A stretch of DNA of 64,000 nucleotides from Streptomyces zhihengii. GTDB lineage: Bacteria; Actinomycetota; Actinomycetes; Streptomycetales; Streptomycetaceae. The notes under the pieces are model-generated. The model worked only from the letters and a program-made list of their open reading frames with translations, searched no databases and was not told the DNA's origin. The position numbers and the translations under genes were made by a program. The stretch's first letter is position 1, and each line of letters begins with the position of its first letter. Of the stretch, positions 58,575-64,000 are shown in pieces. The stretch covers positions 1,490,501 through 1,554,500 of the forward strand of contig NZ_JAFEJA010000002.1 of assembly GCF_016919245.1 (NCBI RefSeq), written 5' to 3'.

Positions 58575-59566
58575 GAAGCCCCTCCGGCGAGGTGCCCGGC
58601 GAGACCGCTGCCGCTGCCGGTGCCGCCGTAGTGGTGCACCGCACCGGGCCCCCCGTCCAGCCAGAAGAAGGGGTACGGCTCCGCGCACACCGCGCTGACG
58701 CCCGCCCCGATGAGGCGCGGCAGCACCGCGCTGCCCGTCTGGGCGAACATCACCAACGGCTTGCCGGCCCGCAGCGCGTGCTCGCGCAGCGGCTCGAACG
58801 TGCCGTTGCCCAGGGTCATCCCGGACACCAGGAGGGCGTCGCACCGGTCGAGATGGGCCAGCGCGTCGGTGTGCACCGGCTCGCCCCACTCCGTGGTGCC
58901 GCCCTTGAGGTCGCAGGGGACGTAGCCGAGCCCGCGGGCCCGCAGCGCCTCCAGCAGCGAGTTCACCACGCCCACCACGAGCACGGTGCCGCCGTCGGGC
59001 GCGCCGATCAGCTCGGCCACCGCGCGGGCCCGCGCCCGGGACTTCTCCAGGGAGGTGCCGGCGGGCAGCGGCCGGGGCCGCGCCCCGTTGGCGGGGGTGT
59101 GGGGGAGCGCGTGGGACAGATAGGCGTCCAGCGCGGCCACCCGCACCGGCGCCAGCTCGTGCCCCAGCAGCCGGGCGACGTCAGCCCCGACGCACTCCTC
59201 GACGGTGGCGTCCGCCAGCGCGCCCGGTTCGACGGCGCACGACCCCACCGCCTCGGCGACGCGTAGACTCAGTACCTCGTTGCGGTAGCCCCCGCCGCGC
59301 CCTTCGTGGCGTACGCACTGACGCGTCGTGAACGCCACCGAGACCCGCCGCTCGCGCGGGTCGGGGCCGAACTCGCCGCGGAGCACGCGCTCGACGAGGT
59401 CGGCGTACGACGCGGCGCCCACCGAGCCCGCGGCGCCTGCGGTGCCTGCCGCGCTCACCGTGCCTGCGGTGCCTGCCGTGCTCACCGAGCCCGCCGTGCC
59501 TGCCGTGCCTGCGGTGCCTGCCGTGTCCGCCGCGCCTGCCGCGCCCACCGTGCCCATCGCGCTCAC
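58571..59566 (-). CDS. DUF4213/DUF364 Rossmann-like protein
   Basis: This 331-residue protein starts with a ~48-residue Ala/Gly/Thr low-complexity run, then a DUF4213 domain (YADLVERVLRGEFG, ARLLGHELAPVRVAALDAYL) and a Rossmann-like DUF364 domain (TVLVVGVVNSLLEALRARG, ALLVSGMTLGNGTFEPL, VMFAQTGSAVLPRLI). DUF364 proteins were suggested to bind or chelate heavy metals and often sit in metal-related operons. A scaffold or biosynthetic role here is inferred. GTG start, GTGA overlap with the ATP-grasp gene. Confidence 0.82.
   Translation of the reverse strand: MSAMGTVGAAGAADTAGTAGTAGTAGSVSTAGTAGTVSAAGTAGAAGSVGAASYADLVERVLRGEFGPDPRERRVSVAFTTRQCVRHEGRGGGYRNEVLSLRVAEAVGSCAVEPGALADATVEECVGADVARLLGHELAPVRVAALDAYLSHALPHTPANGARPRPLPAGTSLEKSRARARAVAELIGAPDGGTVLVVGVVNSLLEALRARGLGYVPCDLKGGTTEWGEPVHTDALAHLDRCDALLVSGMTLGNGTFEPLREHALRAGKPLVMFAQTGSAVLPRLIGAGVSAVCAEPYPFFWLDGGPGAVHHYGGTGSGSGLAGHLAGGAS
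59411..59554 (-). repeat. In-frame low-complexity repeat encoding TAG/AGT-rich N-terminus
   Basis: Degenerate 9-bp units (GCCGTGCCT-like) run for about 144 bp and encode residues 5-52 of the DUF364 protein as Thr-Ala-Gly/Ser-Val repeats. Slippage would change length in frame. Confidence 0.7.
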
Positions 59567-60819
59567 CGGCCCACGACCCGGGGCGAGAGCGCGGAGAGCA
59601 GGGCCTCGGCCCGGCCGCGGGCTCCGGTGCCGCCGGCGTCGCCGGCCATCACGTGCCCGAGGTACTCGTTGTTGCTCACGGCGGCCTCGACCGCCCTGCC
59701 CGGCTCGGCGAGCTGCAGCTCCAGCAGGCCGGGCGCGCCGCGCACCTCCTCCGCCCCGTCGACCGCTTCGAGTTCCCCGGCGGCGCCGGGCACGAGGAAG
59801 GCGATGGCCGCGCTGCGCAGCCCGGTCTCCCGGGGGCGCAGATCGGGCTCCCGCCCGAGGGCCACCTCGACGCAGGCGGCGGCGAGATCGATGCCGGTGA
59901 CGTGCCGCACGAGTTCGGTGATGCGGTTCCCGGCGGGCCGGGGGTTGACCTCCACGACGCGGGGGCCGCCGGCCGTGAGCTTGACCTCGGTGTGCGAGAC
60001 GGCGGTGTCCAGGCCGAGCGCGTCGAGGGCCGCGAGGGCCGTCGCGCCGGCCGCCGCCGCGTCCGCCGGGGTGAGCGCCGCCGGGAACATGTGCCCGGTC
60101 TCGACGAAGGCCGGGGCCCCGCCCGTGCTCTTGTCGGTCACCCCGACCACCCGGGAGGCGCCGCCGGAGGAGACGGTCTCCACGCTCACCTCCGGCCCGT
60201 CGAGGAACTCCTCCAGGAGCACCACGGGTACGCGCCGCTGGCCCCGCGCGTTGACGGGGAATCCGGCCAGCGCCCGGTAGGCGGCGGCCAGTTGCTCCTC
60301 GTCGTCGGCCCGGCGGACGTACATCCCGGCACACAGGTCCACCGGCTTGAGCACCAGCGGGTAGCCGATGCCGCGCGCCGCCGCGGCGGTGTCGGCCCAG
60401 TCCGCGCAGACCGCGAACCGGGGGCCCGGCACACCGGCGTCGGCCAGGATCCGCCGCGTCGCGTCCTTGCGGCACGCGGCCTCCACCGCGTCCGGGGGCG
60501 AACCGGGGAGTCCGAGGCGCTCGGCGATCCGGGCGGCTGTCGGCAGGTAGTAGTCGCAGGACGTGATCACACCGTCGAAGCCCAGCGCGGCGTGCGCCCG
60601 CTCGGCGAACGGCAGCAGCGCCGGTGTGTCGTTGGTGTCCGCCGTCAGTACGTGGCGCGCGGCGAGCAGCGGGTGCGCCGTGCCCTCCGGCGCGGAGCGC
60701 AGGTAGTGGTGCAGGTCCCGGGTGAGGAACGTGAACTCGTGCCCCGCCTCCCGGACGGCCCGTGGCAGCAGCCTGCTCATCGATCCGACCCAGCTTTCCA
60801 CCATCAGCAGATGCGCCAC
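59563..60819 (-). CDS. ATP-grasp ligase
   Basis: This 418-residue carboxylate-amine ligase has the ATP-grasp core PLVLKPVDLCAGMYVR, VVLLEEFLDGPEVSVETV and the metal-binding EVNPRPAGNRITEL. The N-terminal preATP domain holds SWVGSMSRLLPRAV. It is similar to BacD/dipeptide-ligase and acyl-amino-acid ligase types. GTG start with AGGGGAAG upstream. It is the first gene of the ten-gene operon behind the Zur-like promoter. It likely joins two amino acids in an unusual peptide or chelator. Confidence 0.88.
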   Translation of the reverse strand: MAHLLMVESWVGSMSRLLPRAVREAGHEFTFLTRDLHHYLRSAPEGTAHPLLAARHVLTADTNDTPALLPFAERAHAALGFDGVITSCDYYLPTAARIAERLGLPGSPPDAVEAACRKDATRRILADAGVPGPRFAVCADWADTAAAARGIGYPLVLKPVDLCAGMYVRRADDEEQLAAAYRALAGFPVNARGQRRVPVVLLEEFLDGPEVSVETVSSGGASRVVGVTDKSTGGAPAFVETGHMFPAALTPADAAAAGATALAALDALGLDTAVSHTEVKLTAGGPRVVEVNPRPAGNRITELVRHVTGIDLAAACVEVALGREPDLRPRETGLRSAAIAFLVPGAAGELEAVDGAEEVRGAPGLLELQLAEPGRAVEAAVSNNEYLGHVMAGDAGGTGARGRAEALLSALSPRVVGR

Positions 60820-60904
60820 GGCTTCCCCTGTTCACAACGAGGTTGAGGATTCGGCACGGTCCGGCGGGCACGCCCTGGGGGCGCGGCGCCTTGACCGACG
60901 CGCA

Positions 60905-60932
60905 CACTATCGACAATGGTTGTCGTTGTCAT
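60905..60932 (-). promoter_or_regulatory. Operon promoter with a Fur-family (Zur-like) box
   Basis: CGACAATGGTTGTCG (60911-60925) is a 15-bp dyad matching the Zur/Fur-type 7-1-7 layout, with ten of fifteen positions equal to the TGAAAATGATTTTCA-like Streptomyces Zur consensus as I know it. It sits between a minus-strand -35 (ATGACA, 60932-60927) and -10 (GATAGT, 60910-60905). The ATP-grasp start is 92 bp away. It may also affect the divergent GNAT gene at 61034. Confidence 0.55.
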
Positions 60933-61033
60933 CTGACGCCCGGTCGGTTTCCCGCCATCCGGGACACCCGGTCTCCGCCGCACCGGCGGACCGACCGCGC
61001 ACCGCGACACCTCACAGCGAACGGAAACACCCG

Positions 61034-61588
61034 ATGAACGACGCCCCGCACAGCCCCGCGTACACCGTGCGGCCCGCCGCACCCGCCGACGTGGAAGGCG
61101 CGCGTCGCCTCATGCTCGACACCTTCTACCGGGAGTTCGGCTACGGATACGTGCCCGCGTGGCACCGCGACGTCCTCGACATCACCGGCACCTACCTCGA
61201 GAACCCCCGGCACCTGCTCCTGGTGGCCGTGCACGGCGAGGAGGTCGTCGCCACCACGGGCATCCGCGCGGGCGGCCCGCAGCACCCGCCGCACCCCCGC
61301 TGGCTGGCCGACCGCTACCCGCCGGCGACGACGGCCCAGCTCGTGCGGGTGTACGTGCGCCCGGAGCACCGCCGCCACGGCCTGGCGCGCACCCTGGTCC
61401 GGCGGGCCTGCGACTTCGCCGCGTCGGTCCCCGGGTACGACTGCGTCTACCTGCACACCAACACCGAGGCCGAGGGCGCCGAAGCCTTCTGGCGGAGCAC
61501 GGCCAAGGAGATCTTCGACGCCCGCCCGACCGGCGAACACGGCCCCGGGGTCGCCACCGTGCACTTCGAGATCCCCATGCCGCGCTGA
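61034..61588 (+). CDS. GNAT N-acetyltransferase
   Basis: This 184-residue acetyltransferase has TVRPAAPADVEGARRLM, the acetyl-CoA loop VRVYVRPEHRRHGLARTLVRRA (residues ~104-125) and DCVYLHTNTEAEGAEAFW. It is divergent from the putative metallophore operon and could modify its product or be independent. The ATG lies 10 bp after AACGGAAA. Confidence 0.85.
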   Translation: MNDAPHSPAYTVRPAAPADVEGARRLMLDTFYREFGYGYVPAWHRDVLDITGTYLENPRHLLLVAVHGEEVVATTGIRAGGPQHPPHPRWLADRYPPATTAQLVRVYVRPEHRRHGLARTLVRRACDFAASVPGYDCVYLHTNTEAEGAEAFWRSTAKEIFDARPTGEHGPGVATVHFEIPMPR

Positions 61589-61738
61589 CCGCGCCGGTGC
61601 GTGGCCGCCACCGGGGGCGGCCACCCGCCGGCAGGGCCCGGACGGGCGCGCCCGCAAACGCCCCGGTCGGCGGGCCCGCAGGCACCGCGGGCGTCCCAGC
61701 CGGGGGACGAGCGCCGGAAGCGTCCCGGCCGGGGCGTC

Positions 61739-62482
61739 TCAGCCGCGCAGGCGGAGGTACGCGTCCAGCTCCGCCGCCCCCGCGAGCATCGCCCTCCCGC
61801 GGGCGGACAGCCGGGCCTGCCAGTCGCCCAGCGCGGCCTCCAGCGGCTCCAGCCCGCCCGCCTGCCGCACCTGGGCGAGCAGCGGGGCGATCCGCTCCAG
61901 CGGGTAGCCGCCCCGCCTGAGCTGGTGGGCCAGCCGGGCATCGCGCACATCGGCCTCGCCGTACACGCGGTACCCGGTCCGCGGGTCGCGCCGCGGCCGC
62001 ACCAGTCCGGCGCGTTCCCACGCGCGCAGCGTGGCGGGCCGGATCCCGAGCCGGCCCGCCAGCGGACCGATGAACACACCGCCGGGCTCCGGCTCTTCGC
62101 CCGCCCCGGGCACGGCGGCGGCCCCGAGATCGCGAAGGGCGCCCTCGACGGCCCGCAGGGTGCGCCGGTCGTCGAGGAGCTGGGCGTGGCTCTCGTCGAC
62201 GAGCCGCAGCGCCTCGTCGGTGTCGCCCCGGTTCACCGCCCGCATGACCGACGCCGCGGACGCGTGGCCGTGGCCCGGCACCAGGGCGAGGAAGGCGCGC
62301 AGCGCGGCCGCGTGCGCGGGGGTGTAGGCGCGGTAGCCGCTCGGTGTGCGATCGGCGGCCGGCAGGATCCCGGCCTCCTCGTAGTTCCTGACCGCCTGGG
62401 TGGACAGACCGTGCCCGCGCGCGAGATCGACCGGCCGCAGCCGCCCACCGCTTTGAAGGTTGCTCCCCATCATCCCGTCCAT
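61739..62482 (-). CDS. Double-MerR regulator (TioE-like)
   Basis: This ~247-residue protein has two MerR HTH modules. The first is LRPVDLARGHGLSTQAVRNYEEAGILP with PSGYRAYTPAHAA; the second is GPLAGRLGIRPATLRAWERAGLVRP with TGYRVYGEADVRDARL. Double-MerR regulators of the TioE type are often divergent from erythromycin-esterase genes, as here. Start is uncertain among ATGs at 62482, 62473 and 62470. The palindrome at 62519-62536 is its likely site. Confidence 0.85.
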   Translation of the reverse strand: MDGMMGSNLQSGGRLRPVDLARGHGLSTQAVRNYEEAGILPAADRTPSGYRAYTPAHAAALRAFLALVPGHGHASAASVMRAVNRGDTDEALRLVDESHAQLLDDRRTLRAVEGALRDLGAAAVPGAGEEPEPGGVFIGPLAGRLGIRPATLRAWERAGLVRPRRDPRTGYRVYGEADVRDARLAHQLRRGGYPLERIAPLLAQVRQAGGLEPLEAALGDWQARLSARGRAMLAGAAELDAYLRLRG

Positions 62483-62518
62483 GGCCCGGCAAAACATCGC
62501 CCAAGTCTCCACCGAAGG

Positions 62519-62536
62519 TTCAACGATACCGTTGAA
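62519..62536. promoter_or_regulatory. MerR-type operator
   Basis: TTCAACG-ATAC-CGTTGAA is a perfect 7-bp-arm dyad, 3 bp before the esterase ATG (62540) and 36 bp from the regulator start. Centred just upstream of the esterase gene, it leaves almost no leader. Confidence 0.65.
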
Positions 62537-62539
62537 GCC

Positions 62540-63742
62540 ATGGCTACGGACCTCAAGGAAACCGCCCTCGCCGTCGAACCCTCCGCCGTGCTGGGCCTGT
62601 TCGCCGCCCGCCCCCGGCTGCTGGCCCTGGGCGAGCCCACCCACGGCGAGGACGCCCTGCTCGACGTGCGCAACGAACTCTTCCGGCGCCTCGTCGAGGA
62701 GGAGGGCTACCGCACGGTCGCGATGGAGACCGACTGCCTGAAGGGCCTGATCGTCGACGACTACGTCACCACCGGCACGGGCACCCTCGACGAGGCCATG
62801 GAGCACGGCTTCAGCCACGGCTGGGGCGCCTCACCGGCCAACCGCGACCTCGTGCGCTGGATGCGCGCCCACAACGCGAAGCGGCCCGCGCCGGAGGCGG
62901 TCCGCTTCGCCGGGATCGACGGCCCGCTGGAAACGGAGGGCGCCGCGAGCCCCCGGCAGGCCCTCACCGCGCTCCACGGCCACCTCGCGGCCCATGTGGA
63001 CGCCGAACTGCTGCCCTGTACCCGGGACACCCTCGACCGCCTGCTCGGCGACGACGACCGGTGGACCGACCCCGCCGTGATGTGGGACGCGTCCCTGTCC
63101 GTGGGCCGCTCCGACGACGCGGCACGGCTGCGGCTGCTCGCCGACGACCTGGCGGCCCTGCTCGAAACCCAGGCGCCGCACCTGGCGGCCGCCGTCCCGC
63201 CCGGCGACCGGGAGCGGGTGGCGCTGTACGCGCGCTCCGCCGTCGGCCTGCTGCGCTACCACGCCGCCATGGCCGACACCTCGCCCGCCCGTCTGTCCCG
63301 GCTGTTGGGCGTCCGGGACCAGATGATGGCGCACAACCTGCTCGCCGTCGCCGACCGGGGACCGGCACTCGTCCACGCGCACAACTCCCATCTCCAGCGC
63401 GAGCGGAGCACGACGCGGATGAACGGCGCTCCGCTGCACTGGTGGAGCGCCGGCGCGCTGGTGAGCACCCGGCTCGGCGCGGACTACGGCTTCGTGGCCA
63501 CCGCGCTCGGCACCCTCCGGCACCGCGGCGTGGACGCGCCGCCGCCCGACTCCCTCGAAGGGATCCTGTCGCAACTCCCGGGCGACCGCTGCCTCCTGGA
63601 CGCCCCGCGCCTCGCCGCCGCCCTCGGCCCGGCCACCCCCGCCCCCCGCCCGTCCCCCTGGTTCGGCTACGCCCCGCTGGACCCGGCACACCTGCCCGCG
63701 ATCGACGGCATCGTGTTCCTCAGGGACGTCCCGCGGCGCTGA
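62540..63742 (+). CDS. Erythromycin-esterase-family protein
   Basis: This 400-residue protein has the family opening LLALGEPTHGEDALLDVRNE (catalytic His and Glu region) and RTVAMETDCLKG. Later HGFSHGWGASPANRDLVRW and ALVHAHNSHLQRE carry the other metal/base residues of the EreA/EreB-like superfamily. Ere enzymes open macrolide lactones, but many chromosomal members have other, unknown ester substrates. Expression is probably controlled by the divergent double-MerR protein. The mRNA may be leaderless or nearly so. Confidence 0.9.
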   Translation: MATDLKETALAVEPSAVLGLFAARPRLLALGEPTHGEDALLDVRNELFRRLVEEEGYRTVAMETDCLKGLIVDDYVTTGTGTLDEAMEHGFSHGWGASPANRDLVRWMRAHNAKRPAPEAVRFAGIDGPLETEGAASPRQALTALHGHLAAHVDAELLPCTRDTLDRLLGDDDRWTDPAVMWDASLSVGRSDDAARLRLLADDLAALLETQAPHLAAAVPPGDRERVALYARSAVGLLRYHAAMADTSPARLSRLLGVRDQMMAHNLLAVADRGPALVHAHNSHLQRERSTTRMNGAPLHWWSAGALVSTRLGADYGFVATALGTLRHRGVDAPPPDSLEGILSQLPGDRCLLDAPRLAAALGPATPAPRPSPWFGYAPLDPAHLPAIDGIVFLRDVPRR

Positions 63743-63811
63743 ACAGGGGCCGGCGGGTGCGTTCCGGGGCGGCGCCCGCCGCCCCCGGGAGCCCGCCGGC
63801 CGGGTCACGTC

Positions 63812-64000
63812 TCAGACGGGCTTCACCCGCGCGCGCAGCAGGCAGAACTCGTTGCCCTCCGGGTCGGCGAGGACGTGCCAGCTCTCCTCGCCGCTCTGGC
63901 CGACGTCGGCCGGCACGGCGCCCAGCGCGAGCAGCCGGGCCAGTTCGGCCTCCTGGTCGCGGTCGGTGGCGTTGAGGTCGAAGTGCACGGGGAGTTTCCC
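63812..64000 (-). CDS. VOC/glyoxalase-family protein, C-terminal part
   Basis: The last 62 codons of a protein whose start lies beyond the window. VHFDLNATDRDQEAELARLLALGA, then SWHVLADPEGNEFCLL is the classical end of a VOC (glyoxalase/bleomycin-resistance) domain with the metal-ligand Glu in GNEFC. Substrate unknown. Confidence 0.85.
   Translation of the reverse strand, partial: GKLPVHFDLNATDRDQEAELARLLALGAVPADVGQSGEESWHVLADPEGNEFCLLRARVKPV

Noticed and set aside
60905..60932. DmdR/IdeR iron box at the ten-gene operon
   Set aside because: The site lacks the TTAGGTTAGGCTAACCTAA-like pattern of iron boxes; the symmetry is closer to Zur/Fur 7-1-7.
1..64000. Prophage, integrase, transposase or tRNA-linked island
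   Set aside because: No integrase, transposase, phage structural gene, tRNA or att-like direct repeat was seen on either strand.

Overview
The window is very GC-rich, with dense coding, frequent GTG starts and many ATGA/GTGA stop-start overlaps. It holds a classical actinomycete aromatic-carotenoid locus, Streptomyces-type chitin genes and many TetR/MarR/XRE regulators paired with divergent targets. All of this points to a Streptomyces chromosome, probably an arm or sub-arm region rich in accessory genes. I see no rRNA, tRNA, CRISPR array, phage module or insertion sequence.

Layout. 1-12.5 kb: a TetR/hydrolase pair with a palindromic operator, a GT39-like membrane transferase, a phosphotransferase, an amidohydrolase, a yybP-ykoY (Mn2+) riboswitch in front of a UPF0016 cation exporter, small stress/secreted proteins, an SDR and a YihY-type membrane protein. 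12.5-17.7 kb: the carotenoid locus. crtY-crtT run on the plus strand and crtE-crtB on the minus strand, but crtU survives only as a short remnant and crtI as a 27-codon scar. 17.9-31.5 kb: two ABC transporter/two-component sets, TetR-MFS-LLM oxidoreductase, aldo/keto reductase, and a MarR/EamA divergent pair with twin operators.

31.5-36.7 kb is the most unusual block. A 66-residue peptide with eight cysteines is followed by a stable hairpin and then by a MauE-like membrane protein, a MauD-like thioredoxin (CRPC), an ABC exporter and an S26 signal peptidase. This looks like a dedicated make-fold-export-cut pathway for a disulfide-rich secreted peptide. Two DasR-box-like sites lie in its 299-bp divergent promoter region, and a third overlaps the promoter of an LPMO + GH19 chitinase pair (39.2-40.9 kb), suggesting a link to chitin/GlcNAc sensing.

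37-49 kb: XRE-cupin regulator and B3/B4 protein, HxlR/quinone-oxidoreductase pair with four tandem 18-bp repeats, SufR-like regulator, DUF3291, glutathionyl-hydroquinone-reductase-type GST, TetR, SMP-30-like lipoprotein, and a Baeyer-Villiger-type monooxygenase whose stop codon lies inside an interspersed repeat.

49.2-60.8 kb: a ten-gene minus-strand operon, nearly all genes translationally coupled. It contains ATP-grasp ligase, DUF4213/DUF364 protein, cysteine-synthase-like PLP enzyme, dipeptide epimerase, MFS exporter, methyltransferase, and a complete Opp/Dpp/Nik-type ABC importer. A Fur-family (Zur-like) palindrome sits in its promoter. The best reading is biosynthesis, export and re-uptake of a small amino-acid-derived metallophore. 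The window ends with a GNAT, a double-MerR regulator divergent from an erythromycin-esterase-family gene, and a truncated VOC protein.
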